Of a DNA stretch of 64,000 nt, positions 1 to 11,272 are shown piece by piece. Under the pieces are notes generated by a model. That model ran no database searches. It worked only from the letters and a program-made list of their open reading frames with translations, and was not told the origin of the DNA. A program made the position numbers and the translations under genes. Origin of the DNA: JAEZBP01 sp963832725 (GTDB lineage: Bacteria; Myxococcota_A; Polyangia; Polyangiales; Sandaracinaceae). The stretch lies in NCBI GenBank assembly GCA_963832725.1, contig CAWHVG010000002.1, forward strand, positions 744,001 to 808,000, given 5' to 3'. Numbering within the stretch: the first letter of the stretch is position 1; the number at the start of each line of letters is the position of its first letter.

Positions 1-230
1 GCCGCGTGCGGACGAGCACCCACTCGCTCTATGTGGAGCGCCGCGATCGCACGCTGTGGCGTCTCCCGCTCGAGGCGCTGCGCCTGCGCGTCGGCGCCTA
101 CGACGAGGACGCGTACTACATCTTCGGCCGTCGCACGGCCGTGCTGCTCACGCATCGCGACGGTTGTCCGGTACGCAAAGCGCTGGACGCGCGTCTGAAG
201 CAACGGCGCGCCGTGGAACGCGCGCGGTGA
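1..230 (+). CDS. C-terminal part of an unrecognised protein, cut by the window edge
   Basis: The reading frame is open from the left edge to a TGA at 228-230. A GTG at position 6 could be a start, but the frame stays open upstream, so this is more likely the end of a longer gene. The visible 74 residues are Arg-rich and contain a mixed segment (LYVERRDRTLWRLPLEALRL) followed by a short beta-like stretch around YYIFGRRTAVLLTH. I recognise no domain. The stop overlaps a GTG at 227 that is in frame with the cytochrome c gene downstream, so the two may be translationally coupled. Confidence 0.4.
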   Translation, partial: RVRTSTHSLYVERRDRTLWRLPLEALRLRVGAYDEDAYYIFGRRTAVLLTHRDGCPVRKALDARLKQRRAVERAR

Positions 231-316
231 GCTCGCGCCACGTCGCCCCACGGTGGAGCATTCTTGATTCCCTGCCGCGGGTTGCCCGCGTTCTCGTGCG
301 CGCCTATGCCTGGGGC

Positions 317-736
317 GTGCGGCGCCACGCCCATCGGTTCTTACTTCTGCTCTCTTTCATCGTCTGCCTCGCCGGATGCGGCCGGGAGCGCGAGGCGCGC
401 GAGTGGCGGCCCGACAATCACCAGCCGCCGGAGACCGGCGCCTCCGGGACGGGCCAGGCGGAGCCGGGTGACCTCAGCGCCGCCGCGGCCGGGCTGTATC
501 GCTCGAGCTGCGCCGGGTGCCACGGCGCGCAGGGCCACGGAGGCGGTCCCGCCGCGCCGCCCGGCGCGAACGTGCCCGACCTCACCTCGGCGTCCGTTCA
601 GAACGGATTGTCGGATGAGGAGATGACGCGGATCATTCGCGAAGGGCGCGGGATGATGCCGGCTTTCGGATCGCAGATCAACGAGCGCGGTATCGCGGCG
701 CTCGTCGCGCACGTACGCACGCTCCGGGGGGAGTGA
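317..736 (+). CDS. Lipoprotein cytochrome c (single haem)
   Basis: A small c-type cytochrome of about 139 aa, probably anchored to a membrane facing the periplasm. The N-terminus VRRHAHRFLLLL followed by the lipobox LAGC (Cys at residue 21) is a lipoprotein signal peptide. After a low-complexity linker rich in Gly, Pro and Glu comes the haem-binding CAGCH (residues 65-69), and RGMMPAFG near residue 114 supplies the likely axial Met. This matches the class I cytochrome c / cytochrome cbb3 subunit III-like fold. The start is uncertain: GTG 317 gives a compact signal peptide, whereas in-frame GTG codons at 296 and 227 give longer n-regions, the latter overlapping the upstream stop. A GATTC at 266-270 between 227 and 317 may be an inserted-T site like those elsewhere in the window, which would also favour 317. 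The electron partner is unknown. Confidence 0.8.
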   Translation: MRRHAHRFLLLLSFIVCLAGCGREREAREWRPDNHQPPETGASGTGQAEPGDLSAAAAGLYRSSCAGCHGAQGHGGGPAAPPGANVPDLTSASVQNGLSDEEMTRIIREGRGMMPAFGSQINERGIAALVAHVRTLRGE

Positions 737-770
737 GCGTCGTTCGTTCCACCAAGTGAGGGAGGCCCGA

Positions 771-1430
771 GTGGAGACAGCGCTGACGACGCCGTCGTTC
801 GTATCCACGTTCTCGTTCGCGAGCCTGCGCGTGGACTCACGCGCCGCCGTGTTGGGGGCGACGCTCGCGTTCGGGAGCTGCACGCTGGCCGGTTGCGGCG
901 ACGATGACGCGGAGCGCGCCGTGGACGTGCCGGCGCTCGCCGCCACCGCACCTTCGCCCGAAGCGCCGCTGGTGGTCGAGCCGGAAGAGGCGCCGCCCGC
1001 GCCGGAGCTGGATTTCGACACCGAGGAAGGGCGCGTGAGCACCTTCGGCGCCGGTCCCGGGTTCACACCGGACCCGATGACCCACCCCGGCACGACCGCG
1101 GGGGGACCGATCGACGCCCACCTCGAGGACGAGCACTGTCACGGATGGGTCGGTCCTCAGCCCGACTTCGTGATCACTGCGACGCGAGCGTTCGCCGAGC
1201 TCTCGCTGATGGTGGCCTCGAGCGCGGATACGTCGCTCTTCGTGATCGGTCCCGACGGTGGCGCGCACTGCACCGACGACGACGAGGGGCGCGATCCACG
1301 ATTGCGCGAGCGCTTCGCGCCCGGTGTCTACCGCGTGTGGGTCGGGACGGCGACGCAGGGGACCGAGGAGCCCTTCCTCCTCGCCCTGAGCGAGCTGGAC
1401 GAGACGACGCCGTCGCAGCTCGCTCACTGA
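771..1430 (+). CDS. Lipoprotein with PPC-like beta-sandwich domain
   Basis: A 219-aa predicted exported lipoprotein. The start GTG 771 has a GGGAGG Shine-Dalgarno sequence at good spacing; a GTG at 831 would give a more ordinary signal length. The lipobox is LAGC in the segment SCTLAGCGDDD, followed by an acidic and Pro-rich linker (residues about 45-85). The C-terminal half carries the pattern of pre-peptidase C-terminal (PPC-like) beta-sandwiches: a hydrophobic strand, SSADTSLFVIGPDG, a Cys followed by TDDDEG, and a final GVYRVWVGT strand. Such modules in myxobacterial surface proteins are usually binding or spacing domains without catalytic residues. It follows the cytochrome gene by 34 bp on the same strand. 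The ligand is unknown. Confidence 0.6.
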   Translation: METALTTPSFVSTFSFASLRVDSRAAVLGATLAFGSCTLAGCGDDDAERAVDVPALAATAPSPEAPLVVEPEEAPPAPELDFDTEEGRVSTFGAGPGFTPDPMTHPGTTAGGPIDAHLEDEHCHGWVGPQPDFVITATRAFAELSLMVASSADTSLFVIGPDGGAHCTDDDEGRDPRLRERFAPGVYRVWVGTATQGTEEPFLLALSELDETTPSQLAH

Positions 1431-1443
1431 GCCGAGGGCCGCT

Positions 1444-2791
1444 TCAGAACGCGCGCGGCTGTGGTGAGGGGCCTTCCGGCGGGCTGGCCGGCGCGCGCTT
1501 CGGCCCCCACACCGTCTTGCCGGTGTACTGCATCATCACGAAGAGCGTGAGGATGGCGCCGACGGTGATCGACAGCCCCGTGAAGCCTTCCCAGAGGAAG
1601 GTCAGCGAGAAGAGCACCAGGTAGACGAGCTGCGAGAGGCCGATGTCCCGGAGCGCGAAGCGCCAGCCGACGAAGAGCCGCGCGTAGCTGACCACGAGTA
1701 GGACCGAGACGCCGGCGCTGATGGCGAACGAGGCGGCGACCTCCAGGTGGTCGACGAGGTACGCGAAGAGCAGGTGGAAGGCGAAGAACGCGCAGCCGAG
1801 GAAGAAGAAGTGCATCGGGTGCAGCTCGCGCTTCTGCGCCGCCCCGAGCACGGCCACCACGAAGAAGAAGAAGAGCAGGCCTACCGGCGCGAAGAAGGTG
1901 ATGCGCGTGGCCAGCGGGCCGGGGTTGACGCGGGTCGGGAGATCGACGCCGATCGGCTGGTTGGCGACCAGGCTCTCGAACTGCCAGGTGCCTTGCCAGT
2001 GGCCGCCCTCCACGCCGTGCTGGGTCGGGCTGATCGTGCCGGCCGGGAAGTCCACCCGCTCGAAGTTGCCGGTCATCTGGAGCCGGAAGTTCTTCACGCG
2101 TGTCGGTGCCGGCGCCCATCCGGTAGCGCCAGCTCGAGGTGCCGCGGGTGCGGTAGTGCACGACGAAGGAGGCGCGCTGATGCGCATCGACGTGCGCGAC
2201 CCAGTGCGCGGTCCCAACCAAGGACGCGGCGGGTGGCGTGTAGCTCGAGCGCGACCAGTCGCTGGAGGGCGCGGCCTCGCCCTCGGCGCCGATCGTCGCG
2301 TCGATCTCGTGACCCGCCTCGTCTTCGACCTGCAGCCCGTCGTAAACGGAGTTGTCGGTCTGAAGCGGGAACGTGATCGTGATGTCCTCTGCCCGGTCGC
2401 TCGGGTTCTCGAAGGTGTAGCGACCCTCGAAGCGCACGGCGTAGGTCGGGAACCACATCAGCCCGCGGCGGCGGTGCTCGAGCTCGAGGTGCACGCCGAT
2501 GTCCGAGCCGACCAGCGGCGCCGTCTGTTCTACGTGCGTGGGCTGGGTCGTGGTCTCCTCCGAGCGATGTCCCTCCGCGTCCACCACCGTGCGCGTGATC
2601 TCGGTGGTCCGTGTCTCCATGTAGAGCGCGCTCGGTTGCGCCTGCTCGAGCGGCGGGCCCCAGAGCTGGCTCACCTCGGCCGGAATGCTCCCGTCGGCGT
2701 CGCCGGTTCGCACCACCAGCGTCGAGCCGAGCACCACCCACGCCAACGCGCAGCCGATCCACACCACCGCAATTCCGAAGAGTCTTTTCAC
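1444..2791 (-). CDS. CreD-like inner membrane protein (one apparent frameshift near 2100)
   Basis: The gene reads from GTG 2791 to TGA 1444 and gives about 448 aa, the usual CreD size, if one extra base near 2095-2105 is removed. The N-terminus has one membrane helix (residues about 4-27), then a large periplasmic beta-rich region with a conserved-looking PTYAVRFEGRYTFENPS segment, and about six hydrophobic helices in the last 190 residues, ending ILTLFVMMQYTGKTVWG. This is the topology of the CreD/inner-membrane family. In E. coli CreD belongs to the CreBC regulon and affects envelope stress and colicin tolerance; the role here is not known. No creBC-like pair is adjacent. The frameshift joins ...GAGTDTR to ...VKNFRLQMTGNF, both parts matching one continuous family domain. 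Confidence 0.7.
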
Positions 2792-2959
2792 GATGTCCTC
2801 CCGTCTTCATTCGTTTCTGAGCCGGCGCGGTGCGAGCGGCGCGGCGCGCGTGAGGAGAGACGGCGGGGAAATCGTGGCGAAATCGTGGCGATGGAGGTGC
2901 CCTGATAGTCCTTGGGAACTCCGACCCTGCGGGCGACACTCACCCTTCGCAGAGAAGAG

Positions 2960-4727
2960 ATGAACGAGCTTCGCAATCGGATCGGGCGGGTCAGGCGGCG
3001 GGTTGCGTTGCGCACCGTCCTCCACGCGTCGATCACGACCGCGATCGTGCTCGGCGCGGCGCTGCTCGTGGTCTCGCTCGCCTTTCCCGGTTGGCCGCGC
3101 TGGCCCTGGGCGCTCGGGCTCTCGCTCGGGCCGATCCTCGGCGTGCTGCTCGCTCGCCGCGCGCGTCCGAGCGACGAGGAGATTGTGCTCTACCTCGACC
3201 GGCGGCTTCAGGCGGACGAGGCGCTGGTCACGGCGTGGGAGCTCGGTGAGGAGGCGCCACCGCTGCTCCGGCCGACGGTGGCGCGCGCGCGAACGAGGAT
3301 CGCGGAGGCCGACGTCCGAACGCTCCTGCCCGGGCTCGGATCGGCGCAGCTCGCGTGGCTCGTGCCGGCCGCGCTCTTCACCGTGCTCGCCTGGCTCGTT
3401 CCGGTGCCGGAGGCGTCGGGCGCCGATCAAAACCGGGTGGCGATCGCGGACGTTGAGGCGCTCCGGCGCATCGAGCGACTGCCCGAGGCGGAGCGGGATC
3501 CGGTGCGGCGCCGGCACCTCGAGGACGCCGCCGAGCGGGCGCGCGAGCTGAGCCGGCAGCTCCCCGATGGCGTCGAGCGCGAGAGGGCGCAGCAGGCGCT
3601 GGAGGACATCCGCCGCGAGGTGGAGGCGGCGCGCCGGCCCGAGACGCCCGGTGAGCGGCGTGCGCGCGACGCGGCGCTGGAGGCGTTGGCGCCCGAGCCG
3701 TCGATGCAGCGCGCGCTCTCGGAGCGGAACCCGGACGCGCTCGATCGCGCGGTCGAGCGCGCGGCGGCGCGGCGGGAGGCGGCCGATCGGCGGCGAGCGC
3801 GGCAAGCGCTCTCGGCGGCGGCGAGGGCGGCGCGCGAAGCGGGTGACGAGGCGTTGGCGGGCTCGCTGCTGAGGCGCTCGGAGCTCTTGCGACGGCGGGC
3901 CGAGCAGGCGGAGCTGGCGCGCGCGCTGGCCGAGGCGCTCCCCGAGCTGCAAGGGAGGCAGCTCCGCCGGCAGCTCGATCGGCTGGAGCGCGAAGGAGAG
4001 GGCGCCGGGCTGAGCCGCGCCACGGTCGACGCGATGCGAGAGGCGTGGTCCCGGCTGACGCCGGAGGAGCGGCAGCGCCTGGCCGAGGCGATGAGCCGCG
4101 CGCAGGCGACCGAGAACACCGAGGCGCAGGCGCAGCGCGACGAGGCGAGCCGCCCGCTCGACGCCGACGAGCTCGAACAGCAGCTGCGTCAGGCGCTGGA
4201 CCACCTCGATCGCCTTCAGGTCGGCGTCGGCGCAAACGGCGTCCCGATCGCCGGGGCTCGACGGCGGAGCCAAGGCAACGGGAACGGCCAGGGCCAGGGG
4301 AACGGCCACGGTCACGGCAACGGCCAGGGCCAGGGCAACGGGAACGGCCAGGGTCAGGGGAACGGCCAGGGTCAGGGGAACGGCAACGGTGAGGGCGAGG
4401 GTCAGGGGCAGGGCAACGGGAACGGTCAGGGCAACGGCGGGACCGGCTCCGGCGGCGGTCCGGGCCACGAAGGCGGCCAGACCGATCGGATCGGCGCGGG
4501 CGAGGGTCCGCTGGCGCGCGTGCGACCGGAGCTCGGTCCCGGCGCGCCGTCGGAGACCACCTTCGAGTGGGTCGACCCCGAGGGCACGCCGCTGCCGGAA
4601 GGAACACCACAGGGCGGCGCCACCGGCGCGGCGGCCTCGGGCGAGCCGGGCGCCATCGAGCGCGCGCCGATCCCGGAGGATTATCGGGATCACGTCCGTA
4701 CGTACTTCGGGACGGGAGAGACGCGAG

Positions 4728-4738
<11 letters not shown>
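2960..4738 (+). CDS. Membrane coiled-coil protein at the head of the MoxR/VWA operon (DUF4175-like)
   Basis: A 592-aa protein starting at ATG 2960. Residues about 22-65 contain two hydrophobic helices, and a third lies near residues 130-155. The middle (about 160-430) is very rich in Glu, Arg, Ala and Leu and should form long coiled coils. A Gly/Asn/Gln/His repeat tract (QGNGNGQGQGN type, residues about 437-500) follows, then a conserved-looking tail ending IPEDYRDHVRTYF. The tail is typical of large proteins that precede MoxR ATPases in deltaproteobacterial operons and resembles DUF4175 proteins; this identification is by context and composition. The stop at 4736-4738 overlaps the MoxR start at 4728. 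No catalytic motif is visible; a scaffold for the downstream ATPase/VWA complex is a reasonable guess. Confidence 0.6.
4270..4440 (+). repeat. Coding microsatellite, Gly-Asn/Gly-Gln repeats
   Basis: About 170 bp made of near-identical 6-bp units (ggcaac, gggaac, ggccag, ggtcag) encoding GN, GQ, GH and GE dipeptides. The unit length keeps the frame, so copy-number change would alter linker length without breaking the protein. Confidence 0.85.
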
Positions 4739-5738
<1,000 letters not shown>

Positions 5739-5742
<4 letters not shown>

Positions 5743-7849
5743 GAGCGAGCGCGAGAGTCGCGGGCACCCTACTCGCGCTGGGGCTCGCCTTCGTGGGCCG
5801 CGCGTCCGGGCAGGAGCCGCCTCCGCCCGTGACGGTGCGCGTCGAGGGCATGTTCGGACCGGACGTGGTCCTCCCCGGCGCCTACGCGCCGGTGGTCATC
5901 ACGGTGGAGAGCCGCGCCGGCGGCGACCGCTCCGGCACGCTGGAGCTGCGTGTCGCCGGCTACCGCGGTCCGGTCGAACGTCACGTGACGCCGCTCGATC
6001 TGCCCGCGGGCGCCACTCGCCAGGTGCGGCTCATGCCGTTCTTGCCCATCGGCTCCGATTCGCTCGAAGCGAGCTTCGTGGTCGGCGGCCGAACGCTCGC
6101 CCACGCACAGCTCTCACCCGCCTACGCGAGCGGTGCGCGCGGCGTGGTCGTGCTCGGCGACCCGCCTCGGCTGCGCGGCGCGCTGCTCGAGATGGACGTG
6201 AACGACACCAGCCCCGGCGACTCGCGCCAGGTGCGACCGCCGATCGGCGTGGTGCGGATGGATCCGCGGAGCGGTGATTCCGCTCCTGCCCTCGGAGCCG
6301 GTCGGCTGGTCGTCGGTGAAGGTGCTGGCGGCGAGCGCGCCGGTCCTCTTTCGCGCCTCGGAGCGCGAGCGCGAGGCCATCGTCGATTGGGTGCGCACCG
6401 GCGGGAGCCTCCTCGTCTTCCCGCGGAGCGACCACGACCTGTCGGACCGCTGGCTGCGGGAGCTCGCGGGCTCGGTGGAGACGCTGCCGCTGGGCGAAGC
6501 GCGGAGGTTCGTGCCTCCCGGCGGCTACGCCTTGCGCTGCAGCGCCGGTCAGCGCGAGGAGGACTTCGGCTGCTCGAAGGCGCTCGGCTTCGGCCGCGTC
6601 TTCCTCGCCGGCTACGACGGCATGAGCGCGGCGGCCGTCGAGAGCGGCGCGCCGCGCCACCTCGTGCGGGCCATCTACGGGACGCCGGAGCCTCGGGCGC
6701 GGCTCCGCTTCGGCATCGGCGGGGAGCAGCTCGACGATCGAGGGTACGGCCCGTCGAGCTTCGGCTTGCTGCGCGCGGCGCTCGATCCCAACGAGGGCTT
6801 CCGTCCCGCGTTGCTGCTCGTCGCCCTCGCGCTCCTCGTCTACGTCATCGTGGTCGGCCCGCTGAACTTCGGCTGGGTCCAGAAGAAGAACCGGCCGGTG
6901 CTCGCGCTGGTCACCACGCCGCTCATCGCGCTCGGTTGCATGCTGGTCCTCGTCGTCGTCGGCTACGTCGGCAAGGGCGTGTCGATGCGCTACCGGCGCT
7001 TCGAGATCGTCGAGCTGGTGGAGGGGCAGACGCGCGCGGGAGCGCGCCGCTACACTGGGCTCTTCTCGACGCGGCCGGGCTCCTACGATCTCCCCGTCAT
7101 GGAGGGCGCCGCGCGGCGCGTCGACCCGGCCGGCGACCGCGGGCCGACCTACCACCACGACGGCGACCGGGTCGAGCTGCGCGACTTCCATACCGGGCTC
7201 TGGGAGACGGTGTTCCTGCGCGAGGATCGGATGATCGAGCTCGGCGGCGCGATCCGCTTCGAGCGTGACGGCGACCGGTTGGCCACGGTGGTGAACGACT
7301 CGCCGCTGGCGCTGACCGACGCGTTCGTCGTCACCTCCGATTCGAAGGATCCACTTCCTCGGTGAGGTGCCGGCCCACGCGTCCGCGGCCGTTCCCGAGC
7401 ATGCGACCGGCTACGCGCCGGGGCTCTACGACCTGCCCGGCGCGGAGCTGCCGTCGGCCCTCGACCTCGACCCGAGCCAGGGGCCCTACTGGCGCGGGAT
7501 GGCGGGGCTCTTGCCACAGGGCCTCGCTCCGGTGGCGCCCGCTGCGCACGCGCCGCTCCCGCCGGACGATCTCCCGCAGCCGGCGCCCGGGATCCTCTAC
7601 GCGCGCCTGCCGGTCGACTCGGACGACATCGGCCCGTTCTCGGCCGAGGCGGACTACCGGTGGATCCGCGTCTTCCCGGCCTACTCGGGGCATCGCGTGC
7701 AGCCCGCGGTGGAATTCGTGGCGCCGGAGATGGGCTGGGACGGAAGCGCAGAGGGCCCGCCGATCCAGGAACCCGAGCCGCCAGGCGCGACCGAGAGCGA
7801 GGGCGCGCCGGACGCGGGTGCGCCGGAGCCCGCAGAGGAGGCGCCATGA
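5739..7849 (+). CDS. Exported membrane-anchored protein of the MoxR operon (two apparent frameshifts)
   Basis: After removal of one base at each of two sites (GATTC 6276-6280 and GATTC 7339-7343) this is one 702-aa protein from ATG 5739 to TGA 7849. It begins with a signal peptide (MRASARVAGTLLALGLAFVG), followed by a beta-rich region, then an alpha/beta segment with VLAASAPVLF and TGGSLLVFPRSDHDL that resembles the glutamine-amidotransferase-like domain found beside MoxR/VWA genes. Two membrane helices follow (encoded at about 6810-6875 and 6900-6965), then a second beta-rich region and an acidic Pro-rich tail. Family assignment beyond that is not possible by eye. Both ends overlap neighbours by 4 bp, the arrangement of a core operon member. 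Correcting the first site gives RSGDPLLPSEPVGW, a natural join. Confidence 0.7.
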
Positions 7850-8775
7850 TCCGTGTCGAGCATGTCTCCCACGCCTTCGGCGGGCTGCGGGTCCTCTCGG
7901 ACGTCAGCTTTCACGTGCCGGACGGCGCCGTCTTCGGCTTCATCGGTCCGAACGGCGCCGGCAAGACCACGACGCTGCGCATGATCGCCACCTTGCTCGA
8001 GCCCGACGACGGCCGGGTGCTGGTCGACGGCATCGACGTCGTCGAGCAGCCGGCCGAGGTCCGCCGCGTGCTCGGCTTCATGCCCGACGGCTTCGGCGTC
8101 TACGAGCGGATCACCGTGCGCGAGTACCTCGAGCTCTTCGCGTCGGCCCACGCGCTCCCGATCGTGAGCCGCGCTCGCACCATCGACGCCGTGGTCGAGC
8201 TCACCGGCCTCGGCGGGCTCCGGGAGCGCCTGGTGCGCGCGCTGTCGAAGGGGATGCGGCAGCGCCTGGCCATCGCGCGAACGCTCTTGCACGACCCGAA
8301 GGTGCTGGTGCTCGACGAGCCGGCCAACGGCCTCGATCCGCGGGCGCGGATCGAGATGCGCGATCTGATCGAAGAGCTCGCGCGCCTCGGCAAGACCGTG
8401 ATGCTCTCGAGCCACATCCTCACCGAGCTGAGCGACATGTGCTCGGACGTGGCCATCCTGGAGAAGGGGCGGCTGGTCGCGGCGGGATCGGTCGACGAAA
8501 TCGGTAGGCAGCTGCGCCCGGAGCGCGGGCTCCGGCTGAGGCTCCTCTCGCCGCCGGACGACGCGCTCGAGCGCCTGCGGGACGCGCCGGGGGTGACCGA
8601 GGCCACACGCGATCCGGACGGCGCGTTCGAGGTCGCCTATTGCGGTGGAGACGAGGTGGTGGCGGAGCTGGTGGCGTTCGCCGTCGGCCAGGGCTTTCAG
8701 GTCGTGCGCGTCGAGCCGGACCGGAACGATCTGGAGCGCATCTTCCTCGAGGTCACGAAGGGAGAGCTCCAATGA
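7846..8775 (+). CDS. ABC transporter ATP-binding protein
   Basis: A 309-aa ABC ATPase. Walker A is GPNGAGKT (residues 34-41), the signature region is ALSKGMRQR, Walker B is VLVLDEPANGLDP, and the switch His follows in MLSSHILTEL. The architecture matches the ABC-2 / GldA-like drug and lipid exporter class, in which one ATPase pairs with a large membrane subunit. That partner is the next gene, whose ATG 8772 overlaps this stop. Its position inside a MoxR/VWA operon suggests envelope-related export; the substrate cannot be read from sequence. The C-terminal 80 residues form the extra domain usual for this class. Confidence 0.92.
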   Translation: MIRVEHVSHAFGGLRVLSDVSFHVPDGAVFGFIGPNGAGKTTTLRMIATLLEPDDGRVLVDGIDVVEQPAEVRRVLGFMPDGFGVYERITVREYLELFASAHALPIVSRARTIDAVVELTGLGGLRERLVRALSKGMRQRLAIARTLLHDPKVLVLDEPANGLDPRARIEMRDLIEELARLGKTVMLSSHILTELSDMCSDVAILEKGRLVAAGSVDEIGRQLRPERGLRLRLLSPPDDALERLRDAPGVTEATRDPDGAFEVAYCGGDEVVAELVAFAVGQGFQVVRVEPDRNDLERIFLEVTKGELQ

Positions 8776-10406
8776 TCGGCCGGCTGCGCGCCTACCTGCA
8801 GGACCCGAACCCGATCCTGGTCAAGGAGCTGCGCGCGATCTTCCGCGCGAACCTCTACGTCCGCTTCCTCTACCTCGCGACCGGGGCGCTCGCGATCTTC
8901 GTGCTCGGCATCGGGGCGACGGCCGCTTCGCAAGGCACGACGCCGGCGCGGGTGGGGCAGGTGCTCTTCCAGCTCTTCCTCGGGCTGAGCCTGCTCGTGA
9001 TCACGCTCGTCGCGCCCGGCTACGCGTCGGCGTCGATCACCGCCGAGCACGAGCAGCACACGTGGGAGTCGCTCCTGCTCTCCGGGATGAGCCCGTGGCG
9101 CATCGTGTTCGGTAAGCTGGCCGCGTGCTACGCGTCGATCGCGCTCGTCCTGATCGCGTTCGCGCCGGTGCTCGGCATCGCGTTCCTCTTCGGCGGCGTG
9201 GCGCCGCTGCAGGTCGCAGTCGGGTTCGGATCGCTGCTCGTCGTGCTCCTACCGGCCGTTGCGTACGGCGTGGCGATCAGCGCGCGCCTGCGCTCGACGC
9301 GGCTGGCCATCGTGATCGCGACGGTCTCGTTCATGCCGATGATGATGTTCGCGTTCTCGATGCTGGGCATCGCGAGCGAGACGGTGGCGGGCGGCTGGGG
9401 CCTGTCGATGGCGGGCCCCTTCTTCTACACGGAGGCGCTCGTCACCCGCTACGGCGAGTGGGACACGTGGGCGTTCGTGGTGGGCGGCCCGCTCTACGCG
9501 ATCGGCATGCCGACGTGGTTCTTGATCGCTTCGGCGATGGCCGCCGTCCGGCCGCCCTCGGACGATCGCGCGAAGCCGATGAAGGTGTGGGCGATCGCCA
9601 TGGTGGCGGCGACGCCGGTGGGCGCGTGCCTCTTGGTCGGCTCGCAGGATTCGATCGGCAGTGGCGGCGAGGCGGCGGGCTTTTCCGTGATGTGGATGGT
9701 CGCGCTCTCGACCTTCTTCGCGCTGCTCTTCGCGAACGAGCCGGCGCTCCCGCCGAGGCCGTGGCAGCGCAGGCGAGAGGCTCGAAAGGGGCTCGCGCGC
9801 TTGGCGGGCGTCTTCGGTCCCGGCGCGGCCGGTACGCTCCGTTTCTCCATCGCGCTCACGGTGGTCTCGACGCTCGTCGTCCTCGCCGCGGTGCTGGTCA
9901 CGCGGCATCTCGTGTTCGGCGTCAATGGCTACGATTTCCACGTCCACGAGGTCGATCCCGTCGGCCGCGTCTGGCGGATGGACCTCGCCTGCGGCCTCCT
10001 CGCGCTCGGCGGGCTGGTCATCGCGCTCTTCACGGCCACGCTGGCGACCCTGCTCCGGCTGATCTTGGACAACGGCGTCGCCGCGCGCGTGCTGACGCTG
10101 GCCGTCCTGCTGGCGACGATCGTCCTGCCGTTCATGGTCGCGCTCTTGATCGACGTGCGCTCGATCGAGCAGCTCGATTACACGACGCCGCTGCCGTTGA
10201 TGATCTCGGTGTTGGATCCCTTCGTGGTGGCGGTGCAGATCGCGGACGGGCATGGGACGGCGGCGTCCGCGATCGAGCTGAGCATCTCGCTCGGCCTCTA
10301 CTCGGTGCTGGCGGTCGTCTTCGGAAGCCTGGTCTTCTTGCGGGTGCATCGCGCGAAGAGGTTCGCCGCTCTCCAGCGCGCGCGCTTCGAGGAGCCGCGC
10401 GGGTGA
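8772..10406 (+). CDS. ABC-2 type transporter permease
   Basis: A 544-aa integral membrane protein starting at ATG 8772 with MIGRLRAYLQDPNPILVKEL, the classic opening of large ABC-2 permeases (NPIL.KELR). Many hydrophobic helices are visible, for example residues about 35-60, 75-95, 120-150, 155-180, 185-210, and a second cluster from about 375 to the end. The HTWESLLLSGMSPWRIVFGK segment matches the conserved amphipathic region of this family. It is the membrane partner of the ATPase encoded immediately upstream. The stop overlaps the GTG start of the DUF58 gene (10403). It contains several GATTC-free GATC sites and reads without interruption. Confidence 0.9.
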   Translation: MIGRLRAYLQDPNPILVKELRAIFRANLYVRFLYLATGALAIFVLGIGATAASQGTTPARVGQVLFQLFLGLSLLVITLVAPGYASASITAEHEQHTWESLLLSGMSPWRIVFGKLAACYASIALVLIAFAPVLGIAFLFGGVAPLQVAVGFGSLLVVLLPAVAYGVAISARLRSTRLAIVIATVSFMPMMMFAFSMLGIASETVAGGWGLSMAGPFFYTEALVTRYGEWDTWAFVVGGPLYAIGMPTWFLIASAMAAVRPPSDDRAKPMKVWAIAMVAATPVGACLLVGSQDSIGSGGEAAGFSVMWMVALSTFFALLFANEPALPPRPWQRRREARKGLARLAGVFGPGAAGTLRFSIALTVVSTLVVLAAVLVTRHLVFGVNGYDFHVHEVDPVGRVWRMDLACGLLALGGLVIALFTATLATLLRLILDNGVAARVLTLAVLLATIVLPFMVALLIDVRSIEQLDYTTPLPLMISVLDPFVVAVQIADGHGTAASAIELSISLGLYSVLAVVFGSLVFLRVHRAKRFAALQRARFEEPRG

Positions 10407-11272
10407 CGGACCTCCTCGATCCGGCGTTCATGCGCCGGCTGGCCAAGCTGGCGGTCACGGCGCGGCGTCGCTTCGCCGGAGCCTCGGCCGGCGCGCGCCG
10501 TTCCACCCGGCGCGGATCCTCGGCCGAGCTCGCCGATCATCGACCCTACTATCCGGGCGACGACATCCGGCGCATCGACTGGAACGCCTACGCGCGCCTC
10601 GAGGAGCTGGTGCTCCGCCTCTTCGTGGCCGAGGAGGACCTGAGCCTCTACCTGCTCATCGACACCAGCGCCTCGCTCGCCCTCGGCACGCCGCCGAAGA
10701 TCGAGACGGCCAAACGCGTGGCGGCCGGGCTCGGCTACGTCGCGCTCAGCGGGAGCGACCGGGTGAGCGTGTGGCCCTTCGCGGACGGAGTAGAGCGCGT
10801 CGCCATGCCTCCCGCCCGCGGCCGCAAGCAGGCCGGTCGCCTCTTGCGCGCGCTCGACGCCCAGCAGCCGATGGGCGGCACCGATCTCGCGCGCGCCGTG
10901 GACGCGCTCCTGGCGCGGCGCCCGCGGCCGGGGCTGGTGGCGATCATCAGCGACTTCCTCGATCCGAGCGGCTTCACGAGGCCCATCGATCGCTTGATCG
11001 CCGAGCGTCACGAGCCGGTGCTCTTCCACGTCGTCGATCCCGAGGAGCTCGATCCGACGCCCGGCGGCGACTTCCTGCTCGTCGACAGCGAGCGCGGCGC
11101 CGAGCTGGAGGTCTCCTTCGACGCGCGCGCCCTCGCGGCCTACCGGCGGCGCGTCGCGCTCTTCCTGGCCGAGCTGGAGGGCTTCGCCAAGAAGCGCGGG
11201 CTCTTCTACGGCCGCGTGTCGAGCGGCGACGCGTTCGAGGAGGTGCTCCTCCGCTACCTCGGAGCGACGTGA
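10403..11272 (+). CDS. DUF58 protein (VWA-like partner of MoxR)
   Basis: A 289-aa protein starting at GTG 10403. The DUF58 hallmark is present near residues 45-65: HRPYYPGDDIRRIDWNAYAR. A degenerate VWA fold follows: LYLLIDTSASLALGTPPKIE gives the DTSAS metal-site motif, and LVAIISDFLDPSGF is the second strand. DUF58 proteins are regularly encoded next to MoxR ATPases and are thought to be their substrates or adaptors. The start overlaps the permease stop by 4 bp and the end overlaps the next ATG. No signal peptide or membrane helix is seen, so it is probably cytoplasmic. Confidence 0.9.
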   Translation: MTDLLDPAFMRRLAKLAVTARRRFAGASAGARRSTRRGSSAELADHRPYYPGDDIRRIDWNAYARLEELVLRLFVAEEDLSLYLLIDTSASLALGTPPKIETAKRVAAGLGYVALSGSDRVSVWPFADGVERVAMPPARGRKQAGRLLRALDAQQPMGGTDLARAVDALLARRPRPGLVAIISDFLDPSGFTRPIDRLIAERHEPVLFHVVDPEELDPTPGGDFLLVDSERGAELEVSFDARALAAYRRRVALFLAELEGFAKKRGLFYGRVSSGDAFEEVLLRYLGAT

